Shown here: piece by piece, positions 6,203 to 12,805 of the stretch
How the letters are laid out: each line of letters opens with the position of its first letter
Numbering within the stretch: the first letter of the stretch is position 1
NCBI GenBank assembly: GCA_903953195.1
Contig: CAJBIS010000032.1
Coordinates: forward strand, 1-12,805
Length of the DNA stretch: 12,805 bases
DNA from: an uncultured Actinomycetes bacterium
GTDB lineage: Bacteria; Actinomycetota; Acidimicrobiia; Acidimicrobiales; Microtrichaceae
Direction: 5' to 3'
Notes under the pieces: model-generated
Told to the model about the DNA's origin: nothing
Databases searched by the model: none
Seen by the model: the letters and a program-made list of their open reading frames with translations, nothing else
Position numbers and translations under genes: made by a program

Positions 6203-6865
6203 GTGGGAGCCAGACGAGGAGTAGCCGTCACCACCATGTCGCCGACAGATGCAGCACCAGAGGTCTCACGTCGCGACCGGAAGCGTCGCGCGACGCACGA
6301 CCAGATCCGCGACGGCGCGCTCGAACTGTTCACCGAGCGCGGGTTCGCCGACGTGACCGTCGCCGACCTGTGCGAGCGCGCTGGAGTCGCGCAGTCGACC
6401 TTCTTCCGCCACTTCGCCACCAAGGAGGACGTGGTCTTCGACGAGATCGCCGTCCGTTTCAGCGAGTTGCCGGCTGCGATGGCGGTCCAGCCCGTCGACG
6501 TCTCCCCGCTGGACTTCATCCTCGGCACGTTCGACGAGTTCATGGCCGGCCGTCGGACACTCGCACTGCTCGCCACCGAGGCCCACCTCGTGTTCTCGGC
6601 ACCGTCCCTCCAGGACCGCCTGCAGCGGATCCTCGTCGAGATCGAGCCCGCCATGGCCGACGAGATCGCTCGGCGTCTGCCGTTCGAACGCAACTCCCTC
6701 GAGGTGGCACTGCTCGCCGCGCAGCTCGGCGTCGGAACCCGGGTCGCGATCCAGCTGTGGTCGACACAGGACCCGGACGTCGACGTCGTCGACTACGGCA
6801 TTCTGATGGTGCGCGCCTGGGCGGCCCAGGCCGACGCGCTCATCGCCGCACGCCAGCTGGCCTGA
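6203..6865 (+). CDS. TetR-family transcriptional regulator
   Basis: This 220-residue protein has a TetR N-terminal DNA-binding domain. The first helix starts at about RATHDQIRDGALELF (29-43). The helix-turn-helix is at about 52-73 (VTVADLCERAGVAQSTFFRHF) and is followed by the usual ATKEDVV. The rest is an all-helical ligand-binding and dimerisation domain whose inducer cannot be read from the sequence. GTG 6203 is placed as for a leaderless mRNA, six bases after TACTGT. The ATG at 6236 is an alternative that would drop 11 residues. GAGGAG at 6216-6221 lies 14 bases before it, rather far for a ribosome binding site. It is divergent from the SRPBCC-sulfatase pair and probably represses that operon and itself. 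It converges on surE with a hairpin between them. Confidence 0.93.
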   Translation: MGARRGVAVTTMSPTDAAPEVSRRDRKRRATHDQIRDGALELFTERGFADVTVADLCERAGVAQSTFFRHFATKEDVVFDEIAVRFSELPAAMAVQPVDVSPLDFILGTFDEFMAGRRTLALLATEAHLVFSAPSLQDRLQRILVEIEPAMADEIARRLPFERNSLEVALLAAQLGVGTRVAIQLWSTQDPDVDVVDYGILMVRAWAAQADALIAARQLA

Positions 6866-6907
6866 GCCCACAGCGCCCGGTCGGGTGAGCGGACGAACTC
6901 GTCGTGA

Positions 6908-6927
6908 GGGCCGGACCGGCCCGGCCC
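6908..6927. terminator. GC hairpin between convergent tetR and surE
   Basis: GGGCCGG (6908-6914) pairs perfectly with CCGGCCC (6921-6927) around a six-base loop. It lies in the 79-base gap between the tetR stop (6865) and the surE stop (6945). There is no T-tract, so the terminator role is inferred from position. Confidence 0.5.
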
Positions 6928-6944
6928 GACGGAACTCCCGGACG

Positions 6945-7811
6945 TCAGTTCCCCCGAGGCGTCAGGATCGCATTGCCGGTGAAGGGATCCGCCACCCGGT
7001 GGGCATGGTGCACCGGGGCGCCCGGCACCACGGTCTCCGACACCGCCACCGTCGCCGTGACAGTCGCCTCGCTCGGTGCCGGCCACGCTTCGACCACACC
7101 CACGATCGCGGTCAGCGCCGCCCAGCCGTCGCGGATCGCGCCGGAGTCCGTCTCGGCCGGGATCTCCTCGTCGACGACGGTCACGCGCATCTGCAGCGCA
7201 CCGTCGCTGACATCGGCGGTGGCCGCTCTGACCTCACCGAACGGGGCGAGCCGACACCAGCGAATCCCCTGGACCTCGTCACGGGGCAGCCCGGGCACGT
7301 TCAGGTTCAGGGCGGAGCGATCGGGCGCGGATTCGAGGATCGGGAGCAACTCGACGGCGAGCGCCGCCGCGGTGTCGAACCGCCAGGGTTCCACCGCCTG
7401 GAGACTGATTGCCATGGAGCGGATGCCCAGGTTCTGGGCGCTCAGACACGCGCCGACCGTGCCGGAGTAGAGCACGACCCGGCCGGTGTTCATGCCGGGA
7501 TTGATCCCCGACATGACGAGGTCGGGCGGTGCACCGAACCCGCCGAGGCTCGCGGCGAGCACACACAGCGCGGGTGGGCCGTCGACGGCGAACGCAGGCA
7601 CATCGGCGAGCTCCGCGCCGGGCAGCTCGACGACCGTGCAGGGGATGTGCTGATCGGGGCGGAGATTGCCGATGCTCGCGCCGGAGCCGCTGGCGTCGTA
7701 GGACGGTGCCGCGACCACGACGTCGTGGCCGGCGCCGAGCAGCGCCGCCGCAAGATGGTGGAGTCCGATGGCGTCCACGCCGTCGTCGTTCGTCACCAGC
7801 ACCCGTGCCAT
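6945..7811 (-). CDS. surE: 5'/3'-nucleotidase SurE
   Basis: This 288-residue protein is a SurE metal-dependent phosphatase, which removes phosphate from nucleoside 5'- and 3'-monophosphates (some members also act on short polyphosphate). Family hallmarks in order: LVTNDDG with the metal ligands D9 and D10; APSYDASG, with S41 at the third ligand position; and the signature SGINPGMNTGRVVLYSGTVG, with N104 as fourth ligand. RSMAISL follows as expected. It is longer than the roughly 250-residue E. coli protein because of a C-terminal extension ending in DPFTGNAILTPRGN. The ATG at 7809-7811 places the motif at the usual position. The upstream frame to 8666 runs antisense to the exonuclease gene and is spurious. 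TAGGGT eight bases before the ATG suggests a leaderless transcript. The gene is divergent from the exonuclease. Confidence 0.95.
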   Translation of the reverse strand: MARVLVTNDDGVDAIGLHHLAAALLGAGHDVVVAAPSYDASGSGASIGNLRPDQHIPCTVVELPGAELADVPAFAVDGPPALCVLAASLGGFGAPPDLVMSGINPGMNTGRVVLYSGTVGACLSAQNLGIRSMAISLQAVEPWRFDTAAALAVELLPILESAPDRSALNLNVPGLPRDEVQGIRWCRLAPFGEVRAATADVSDGALQMRVTVVDEEIPAETDSGAIRDGWAALTAIVGVVEAWPAPSEATVTATVAVSETVVPGAPVHHAHRVADPFTGNAILTPRGN

Positions 7812-7819
7812 CGGCGCTG

Positions 7820-7825
7820 ACCCTA
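7820..7825 (-). promoter_or_regulatory. -10 element of the surE promoter, probably leaderless
   Basis: The minus strand reads TAGGGT (TAnnnT), then eight bases, then the surE ATG. This is close to the spacing expected for transcription starting at the initiation codon. No ribosome binding site is visible before surE, in keeping with that. Confidence 0.45.
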
Positions 7826-7869
7826 GTGGTGCGCCGATGTCGTGGGGATCGAGTCGGCGCAGCACCCGT

Positions 7870-7914
7870 CGGACCGGTGGGCGTCGTCGACCGGCCAGTC
7901 GAAACGCCGGTCCG
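7870..7914. repeat. Inverted repeat upstream of the exonuclease gene
   Basis: The arms cggaccgg (7870-7877) and ccggtccg (7907-7914) are perfect reverse complements with 29 bases between them. The spacer holds a smaller tcgac/gtcga pairing. It occupies the half of the 122-base divergent surE/exonuclease gap nearest the exonuclease start, so it could be an operator or a leader hairpin. No function is shown. Confidence 0.35.
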
Positions 7915-7933
7915 CATGTGGCAGGGTGCCCGC

Positions 7934-8815
7934 ATGCAGGTCCACCTCGTCGACGGCACCTACGAGCTCTTCCGGTCGTTCTACTCGCCGCGTGGCGGCC
8001 ACGTGAACGGGGCCGGCGAGGAGGTCGGGGCCGTACGTGGCGTGCTGCGGTCGGTCGTGATGATGCTGCGCGACGGTGCGACGCACGTGGCGGTGGCGAC
8101 CGACCACACGGTCGAGTCGTTCCGCAACCAGCTCTACGACGGCTACAAGACGGGCGAGGGCATCGACCCGGAGTTGTTCGCCCAGTTCCCGATGCTCGAG
8201 GACGCCCTGCGAGCCCTGGGCGTGACGGTGTGGCCGATGGTCGAGGTCGAGGCCGACGACGCGCTCGCCGCCGGCGCGGCGGTGGCCGCGGCCGATGAGC
8301 GAGTGACCCGCGTGCTGATCTGCACCCCCGACAAGGACCTGGCCCAGTGCGTGGTCGGCGACCGGGTCGTGCAACTCGATCGACGTCGCGAGGAACTGCG
8401 CGACGCCGCCGGCGTGCTCGAGAAGTACGGGGTGCCACCCGAGTCGATCCCCGACTGGTTGGCGCTCGTCGGCGACACCGCCGACGGCTTCCCGGGACTC
8501 GCCGGGTGGGGGGCCAAGAGCGCGGCCACGGTGCTGCGGACCTACGGGCACCTGGAGGCGATCCCGGACGCGCCCGGGCAGTGGGACGTGCCGGGGCTTC
8601 GTGGCGCGGCGCGACTCGCCGAGACGCTGGCGGCGAACCGCTCGGACGCCGAGTTGTTCCGCACACTCGCGACGCTCGTCACCGATCTCGACGTCGGTCG
8701 CGTCGACGACTGGCGCTGGACCGGTCCGACGGACGATCTGGCGGCGTGGGCCGACCGGCTCGACGCCCCGGACGTGGTGCGCAACGTCGGTCGCCTGCAG
8801 GTTCAGCCGGGCTGA
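7934..8815 (+). CDS. Stand-alone 5'-3' exonuclease / flap endonuclease
   Basis: This 293-residue protein matches the N-terminal 5'-nuclease domain of DNA polymerase I without any polymerase part, so it is a separate FEN-type enzyme that trims 5' flaps and RNA primers. The metal-binding acidic residues are all in place with Pol I spacing: D7 (LVDGTYELFR), D57, E106-x-D108-D109 (EVEADDA), D133 and D135 (TPDKDLAQ), and D181 and D184 (GDTADGFPG). The helix-hairpin-helix GLAGWGAKSA (188-197) follows. The flap-arch region FRNQLYDGYKTGEG (63-76) is a variant of the usual FR..Y..YKANR. ATG 7934 follows a weak CAGGGTG. The last 13 bases overlap the convergent permease gene. It may replace or assist Pol I in primer removal or excision repair. 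Confidence 0.93.
   Translation: MQVHLVDGTYELFRSFYSPRGGHVNGAGEEVGAVRGVLRSVVMMLRDGATHVAVATDHTVESFRNQLYDGYKTGEGIDPELFAQFPMLEDALRALGVTVWPMVEVEADDALAAGAAVAAADERVTRVLICTPDKDLAQCVVGDRVVQLDRRREELRDAAGVLEKYGVPPESIPDWLALVGDTADGFPGLAGWGAKSAATVLRTYGHLEAIPDAPGQWDVPGLRGAARLAETLAANRSDAELFRTLATLVTDLDVGRVDDWRWTGPTDDLAAWADRLDAPDVVRNVGRLQVQPG
8803..8815. other. Palindromic tail-to-tail overlap of two stop codons
   Basis: The sequence tcagccgggctga is an inverted repeat of six-base arms around one central base. Read forward it ends the exonuclease gene, and read in reverse it ends the permease gene. Both proteins therefore finish with Gln-Pro-Gly-stop from the same 13 bases. There is no intergenic space and no separate terminator hairpin here, so the two transcripts must overlap at their 3' ends. 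Confidence 0.85.
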
Positions 8816-10779
8816 GGCGCGAGCGCGGGTTCGCCCCGCCGGCGGAGTCGCCGAGCTGCGGCGTGCGCCAGCCCGGTGAGCCCGTCCGGGTACACGATCG
8901 TCACGACGACCAGCAGCAGTCCCGAGATCGCGAACTGGTACGGCGACGGCTTGCCGACCTCCTGGCCGACGGCGATCGCGAGGATGCCGACCGGAGCGAG
9001 CACGCCGGCGACCAGACCGCCGGACAGCACGGCGATCCCGGCGAGGTAGGTGAGTGCCAGCAGCGACAGCGAGTTGAACACCTGGAAGCTGTCGGCCGAG
9101 AGCGTGAGTCGCTGGTAGGCGAGCAGCGTCCCGGCCGCGCCGGCGAGCGCGGCCGAGGTGGCGAACGCCGTCAGCTTCGCTGAACGCACGTCGACGCCGG
9201 CTGCGGCCGCCGCCTGTTCGTTGGCGCGAACGGCCAGCCACCGCAGTCCGGTCGGACTGCGGCGCAGATTCGCCACGGCGAGGCCGGCGACCAGCAGGAC
9301 CGCCAGACAGAACAGCCCGAAGGCGCGGCGCGGGTAGGCGTCACCGACGGCGCTGATCCCCAGGTCGACCGGACCGATGACCGGCGGGTCGACCTTGGTC
9401 GCCGAGACCGATCCGACGAACCAGTCCCACTTGAACAGCAGTTCCTGGATCGCGACGGCGGCGCCCAGCGTCACGATCGCCAGGTTCAGGCCGCGCACCT
9501 TCACAGCCGGGATGCCGACGACCACACCGAGCCCGCACGTGATCGCGACGGCGACGATCGGTGCGAACGGGAACCCGAGTCCGGCGTCGTTCAACTTCAC
9601 CATCGTGAACGCGGCGACGCCGGCGAAGGCGAACGAGGCCAGCGAGATCTGCCCGACGAACCCGGTGAGCACCACGACGGACAGTGCGAACAGGGCGAAG
9701 ATCGTCGACGTGATCACCGCGGCACGCCAGTCGGAGTCGCCGCCGATCATGACGCCCACGCCGAGCAGTCCGAGCACCGCAGTGATGATGCCCACGTGCC
9801 GCGGTTCAGGGGCGAGTGGGAACCGGCCCTCACGCAGTGCGCCGCGTGTCGGGAGCGACGCGCCGCGCACGGCCATGACGACCACGATGATGAGGAACGG
9901 GACGCCCTGCTGCAATCCGATGTCGGGCAGCCAGTCGATGTCGGCCTGCAGGCTCAGCAGTTCGGACTCGAGCATGCCGATCGCCAACCCCGCGGCGCAG
10001 ACCGCCGGGTACGACCGGAACCCGCCGAGCAGCGCCGCGGCGACCGCCGGCACGATCAGGAGGCTGTTGTTCAGTGGGTCGAGCGAGATCACCTGCGCGG
10101 CGAGGATCATGACCAGCCCGGCCGATGACGTGGCCAGCATCCAGTTCATGGCCGCGAGTCGGCCCGGGTCGATGCCCATCAGCACCGCGCCCTTCCGGTT
10201 CTCGGCGGCGGCGGTGGTGGCGAGACCGAACCGGGTGCGGGTGCTGAGCAACCACAGCAACAGGGTGAGCACCACGGCGATCCCGGCGAGCACGATCCGG
10301 TCGACGCCGACGAGCCGGTCGAGGATCACGACGTTGTCGCGCGGCAGGATCGGCCGGATGTTCGGCGCGACCGTCCACGTCAACCCCACGACCGACCAGA
10401 AGTAGAGGAACAGGCCGATCGACGCGACGACGCGAGCGAGTGAAGGTGCTCGCTGGAGTCGGCTGAACACACCGAGGTGCAGCAGCAGGCCGAGCAGCGC
10501 GCCGTACACGATGAACACGCAGAGCGCAGTGGCGACGGTCGGTCGCGGGATCAGCGGGATCCGGTTGGGGAGTCCGACGATCGGGAGGATCAGGTCGCCG
10601 GTCTCGCGGAACTCGTAGAACGCGAACGCCAGGAACGAACCGACCGCTGCGTGCGCCAGGTTGACGACGTTCGAGCTGCGGTAGGTGATCACGACACCCA
10701 GCCCGAGCGCGGCGATCACGGCACCGCCGCCGAGTCCGAGGATCAGGTACGCCAGGTGAGAGGTGATGGGAGGCTCCAG
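8803..10779 (-). CDS. Fused LivH-LivM branched-chain amino acid-type ABC permease
   Basis: This 658-residue protein (from a CTG start) joins the two inner-membrane subunits of a Liv-type importer in one chain. Residues about 8-305 are LivH-like: ILGLGGGAVIAALGLGVVITYRSSNVVNLAH at the start and the cytoplasmic coupling segment AAENRKGAVLMGID near 190-204. Residues about 327-630 are LivM-like: GFVGQISLASFAFAGVAAF, and the coupling segment VRANEQAAAAAGVD near 517-530. Each half is rich in membrane helices, and the linker (about 306-326) is polar and proline/arginine-rich. The start is uncertain: no ATG, GTG or TTG lies between the upstream stop and residue 21. CTG 10779 keeps the first helix. 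GTG 10881 would overlap the binding-protein gene by 80 bases, and GTG 10719 would cut into the first helix. No ATPase genes adjoin it. Confidence 0.9.
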   Translation of the reverse strand: MEPPITSHLAYLILGLGGGAVIAALGLGVVITYRSSNVVNLAHAAVGSFLAFAFYEFRETGDLILPIVGLPNRIPLIPRPTVATALCVFIVYGALLGLLLHLGVFSRLQRAPSLARVVASIGLFLYFWSVVGLTWTVAPNIRPILPRDNVVILDRLVGVDRIVLAGIAVVLTLLLWLLSTRTRFGLATTAAAENRKGAVLMGIDPGRLAAMNWMLATSSAGLVMILAAQVISLDPLNNSLLIVPAVAAALLGGFRSYPAVCAAGLAIGMLESELLSLQADIDWLPDIGLQQGVPFLIIVVVMAVRGASLPTRGALREGRFPLAPEPRHVGIITAVLGLLGVGVMIGGDSDWRAAVITSTIFALFALSVVVLTGFVGQISLASFAFAGVAAFTMVKLNDAGLGFPFAPIVAVAITCGLGVVVGIPAVKVRGLNLAIVTLGAAVAIQELLFKWDWFVGSVSATKVDPPVIGPVDLGISAVGDAYPRRAFGLFCLAVLLVAGLAVANLRRSPTGLRWLAVRANEQAAAAAGVDVRSAKLTAFATSAALAGAAGTLLAYQRLTLSADSFQVFNSLSLLALTYLAGIAVLSGGLVAGVLAPVGILAIAVGQEVGKPSPYQFAISGLLLVVVTIVYPDGLTGLAHAAARRLRRRGEPALAPQPG

Positions 10780-10801
10780 CGACTCGTGGCGCAGCCGACC
10801 G

Positions 10802-12199
10802 TCAGGCGCCGGGGGCCCGGGTGGCCACGCCGGAGGCCGCGAGCACCGCCGGCACGTCGATCCAGCCGGCCGATGCCTCACGGAACTGGTCGGGGCCGGT
10901 CAGCTCGGCGATCACCTGCTGGGGTGCGCACATCGACGGGAGCGCCGGGATCTGCGTCCCGTCACAGGTGTAGGGGTGGCCGTCGAAGCTGGGTGCACCG
11001 ACGCTCGACCGGTACGCGTCGATGAGCTGGGGACCGGTGGCATCGGGGCCGAGTCGCTGGAGCACCGACCACAGGTTCATGACGCTCCGGAAGGACACGG
11101 TCGCTGCCGACCGTGGGCTGGTCCCCGGCGCGTACTGCTCCATGGCCAGGTTGTAGAGCTCGGTGTCGACACTGTCGTCGCTCTGGTCGATCCGCCCCTC
11201 GACGTTGAACCGGTAGCCCGTGACCTTGTCGGCCCCGACCTTCGACACCTGCTTGTTGTCGGCGCACGCACCGGTCATGTACACCTGCGCCTCCACACCC
11301 AGGTCGACGAGCGCCTGCATCACCGGCGCGCACGCCAGGTCGGCGGCGCCCACGAAGATGGCGTCCGGCTTCGCCTCGGCGGCCTTCTGAGCCGGGGTCA
11401 CGTAGTCCTGGCTGACCATCGGGAACCCGACCTCGATCACCTCGGCGCCGAGCGCGCGGGCGACCGCCGCGCCGTAGTTGACCGCGGCGTCCTGCAGCGC
11501 GGGGTACTCGGCGTACATCACGGCGATCTTCTTCGCGCCGTTCGCCTGCACGGCGTCCTGCGCGAACGCCGCGAAGGCGCCCGGGCTGCCACCGGAGAAC
11601 TGGAACGACACCGGGCTGGTCAGCTCCGGCTCGTTGAGCGGGATGCCGCCGACGTAGGGGATCGAGTTCTGTTCGAGCACCTCGAGCGCCGGTCCGTTCG
11701 ACAGGCCGATCCCGCCGACGACAGCGACGACGCCGGCATCGACGAACCGGCGGGCACAGGCCTGGGATTCGTCGGCCGACAACGGGTTCGACAGCACACA
11801 CGGGACGACCTCGATCGGACGACCTCCGACCCCGCCGAGCTCCGCATTGACGAATGCGACCGCACCGTCGGTCGCGCTGTGCAACTCCGGAAGGGCACCG
11901 ATCGGACCCGAGTCGACGTTCATGAAGCCGACCTTGATCGGTTCGGCGCCTGCATCGGCGGCCTTCGGCGCGGGAACGTCACCCAGGAACCATTGGCCCC
12001 CGCTGAACCTCGACAACACCGTGGTGCCGTCGCCGGCGGTCGGCTGGAAGGATCCGGCGACGCGGGCGGCGGTGGTCGACGTCGGCGCGGCCACGGGTTC
12101 GGGTTCGCTGCAACCGGCGGCCCACGCGACGATGATCGCTCCCGCTGCGGCGATGGCCGTCAGGCGTCGCCACGGTCGCGACGGTCGATTCCCGTGCAT
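10802..12199 (-). CDS. Lipoprotein solute-binding protein of a Liv-type ABC transporter
   Basis: This 465-residue protein has a basic N-terminus, a hydrophobic stretch and a lipobox ending WAAGC with C30, so it should be a lipoprotein anchored outside the membrane. A Ser/Thr/Pro-rich spacer leads to a type I periplasmic-binding fold (about 88-430) of the LivK/Peripla_BP_6 type: IKVGFMNVDSGPIGALPEL, VVAVVGGIGLSNGPA, IPYVGGIP and KKIAVMYAEYPALQDAA. Besides C30 there are further cysteines in VPCVLSN, QACARR, LACAPV, TGACAD, YTCDG and SMCAP, possibly forming disulfides. GGGAGGG at 12204-12210 supports the ATG. The fused permease follows after 22 bases, so it delivers the ligand to that permease. 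The ligand could be an amino acid, amide, urea or an organic acid and cannot be told from sequence. Confidence 0.93.
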   Translation of the reverse strand: MHGNRPSRPWRRLTAIAAAGAIIVAWAAGCSEPEPVAAPTSTTAARVAGSFQPTAGDGTTVLSRFSGGQWFLGDVPAPKAADAGAEPIKVGFMNVDSGPIGALPELHSATDGAVAFVNAELGGVGGRPIEVVPCVLSNPLSADESQACARRFVDAGVVAVVGGIGLSNGPALEVLEQNSIPYVGGIPLNEPELTSPVSFQFSGGSPGAFAAFAQDAVQANGAKKIAVMYAEYPALQDAAVNYGAAVARALGAEVIEVGFPMVSQDYVTPAQKAAEAKPDAIFVGAADLACAPVMQALVDLGVEAQVYMTGACADNKQVSKVGADKVTGYRFNVEGRIDQSDDSVDTELYNLAMEQYAPGTSPRSAATVSFRSVMNLWSVLQRLGPDATGPQLIDAYRSSVGAPSFDGHPYTCDGTQIPALPSMCAPQQVIAELTGPDQFREASAGWIDVPAVLAASGVATRAPGA

Positions 12200-12285
12200 G
12201 CGGCCCTCCCGGATCCCCCCGGTCGGCGCCGTGGTGCGGTCGCCGATCCTGAACGTCCGCCATCATGCCATCGGCGCCGAGGCGA

Positions 12286-12305
12286 CGTCCGTCGAAACGC
12301 GGACG
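12286..12305 (-). terminator. Weak hairpin after the ligase gene
   Basis: CGTCCG (12286-12291) pairs with CGGACG (12300-12305), and an inner CG/CG pair can extend the stem across a one-base bulge. It lies directly downstream of the ligase stop (12312, minus strand) and before the binding-protein gene. The stem is short and has no T-tract, so read-through is possible. The rest of the 112-base gap (12200-12311) holds the binding-protein ribosome binding site and a ten-base palindrome at 12271-12280. I see no convincing promoter boxes. Confidence 0.35.
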
Positions 12306-12311
12306 GGGCGA

Positions 12312-12805
12312 TCAGGCGTCGCTGGTTCCGAAGACGTCGGTGAACTCGGGCGGTGTGTCCGAGTCGAGCTGGTCCATGTGGCACGAGTCGGGGTCCCGGT
12401 CCGGACGCCACCGAACGAATCGTGCCGGGTGTCGGAGACTGCCGGACGACACGTTCTCGTACGTGACCTCGACCACGAGCTCACACGAGAGCGGCACCCA
12501 CTCGGCACTGCGAGCGCTCGCAGTTGCGCTCGGCGCCGGCGGCAGCTGCTGGGCACGGGAGTCAGTCGGGGCGTCCGCCCATGCGGCCCACGGGTGATCG
12601 GCGAGCTCGACCTGCTGGGCCTCGAGCTCGGCGAGCATCGTGCGCCGCTGCGAGGTCGAGAACGCGCTGCACACGCCGATGTGGTGCAGCAACGGTTCGT
12701 CCTCGTCACCGAAGAGCCCCAGCAGCAACGCGCCGACCCCACCGTCCTTGTGGTGCCGGTAGCCGGCGACCACGCAGTCGGCGCTGCGGTGGTGCTTGAT
12801 CTTGA
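12312..12805 (-). CDS. ligC: ATP-dependent DNA ligase, LigC type, C-terminal part (5' end outside window)
   Basis: The frame is open from the right window edge to a TGA at 12312-12314, giving 163 residues of a larger protein. It begins with KIKHHRSADCVVAGYR, which is ligase motif V (K-x-K) at the end of the nucleotidyltransferase domain. The OB-fold domain follows: GALLLGLFGDEDEPLLHHIGVC, then an insertion with DHPWAAW, then VVEVTYENV, and finally LRHPARFVRWRPDRDPDSCHMDQL, which is motif VI and beyond. This arrangement and wording match actinobacterial LigC ligases, which seal nicks and double-strand ends in repair. The adenylation lysine lies outside the window. An in-frame GTG at 12773 is not the true start, because the motif runs through it. 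It may be in an operon with the transporter genes, but the hairpin between them argues for separate units. Confidence 0.9.
   Translation of the reverse strand, partial: KIKHHRSADCVVAGYRHHKDGGVGALLLGLFGDEDEPLLHHIGVCSAFSTSQRRTMLAELEAQQVELADHPWAAWADAPTDSRAQQLPPAPSATASARSAEWVPLSCELVVEVTYENVSSGSLRHPARFVRWRPDRDPDSCHMDQLDSDTPPEFTDVFGTSDA

Noticed and set aside
6945..8666. SurE as a 573-residue protein with a long N-terminal extension
   Set aside because: The extension is Arg/Pro-rich, runs antisense to the exonuclease gene and precedes the canonical SurE N-terminus. The ATG at 7811 gives a normal protein.
12271..12280. Ten-base palindrome tcggcgccga upstream of the binding-protein gene as an operator
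   Set aside because: Short GC-rich palindromes of this kind are frequent by chance in such DNA, and nothing else supports a function.
10763..12343. A 526-codon open frame antisense to the solute-binding protein
   Set aside because: The opposite strand carries a complete lipoprotein with lipobox, ribosome binding site and binding-protein fold. The plus-strand frame is a composition artefact.
12312..12773. A complete 153-residue gene starting at GTG 12773
   Set aside because: The frame continues upstream to the window edge through KIKHHRSADC, a conserved ligase motif, so the GTG is an internal valine codon and the gene is cut by the edge.

Overview
The window is high-GC, densely coding DNA with strong G/C third-position bias. 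The gene content suggests a free-living actinobacterium, possibly of the Acidimicrobiia type: crotonyl-CoA carboxylase/reductase, a LigC-type ATP-dependent DNA ligase, a stand-alone 5'-3' exonuclease, and TAnnnT boxes placed just upstream of start codons as in leaderless promoters. That assignment is inference. I see no insertion sequence, CRISPR array, tRNA, rRNA or phage gene, and no gap above 300 bases.

Left part (1-4100). The tail of an upstream gene is followed by a five-helix membrane protein with a pore-like C-terminus. A strong hairpin at 831-877 separates it from a convergent thiolase. The thiolase (minus) and the ccr-mce pair (plus) diverge from a 174-base region that holds an AT-rich island and several inverted repeats. 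Together they cover three steps around the ethylmalonyl-CoA pathway: acetyl-CoA condensation, reductive carboxylation of crotonyl-CoA, and epimerisation of ethylmalonyl-/methylmalonyl-CoA. The remaining enzymes are not in the window.

Middle part (4100-6950). A formylglycine-type sulfatase is translationally coupled (TGATG) behind a small SRPBCC protein, and both are divergent from a TetR-family regulator. The likely arrangement is that the TetR protein controls the two-gene operon. The physiological sulfate ester cannot be read from the sequence.

Right part (6950-12805). SurE (minus) diverges from a stand-alone 5'-3' exonuclease (plus). The exonuclease overlaps tail-to-tail by 13 bases with a fused LivH-LivM permease, which is preceded by its lipoprotein solute-binding protein (both minus). 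No LivG/LivF ATPases are present. The right edge cuts through a minus-strand gene whose C-terminal part matches LigC-type ATP-dependent DNA ligases.

I do not see a wholly new system. The best leads are the regulatory architecture between thiolase and ccr, the ATPase-less LivHM fusion with an unusual start, the palindromic shared stop of two convergent genes, a 26-bp perfect palindrome inside the sulfatase gene, and a small membrane protein resembling a degenerate ion-channel pore.
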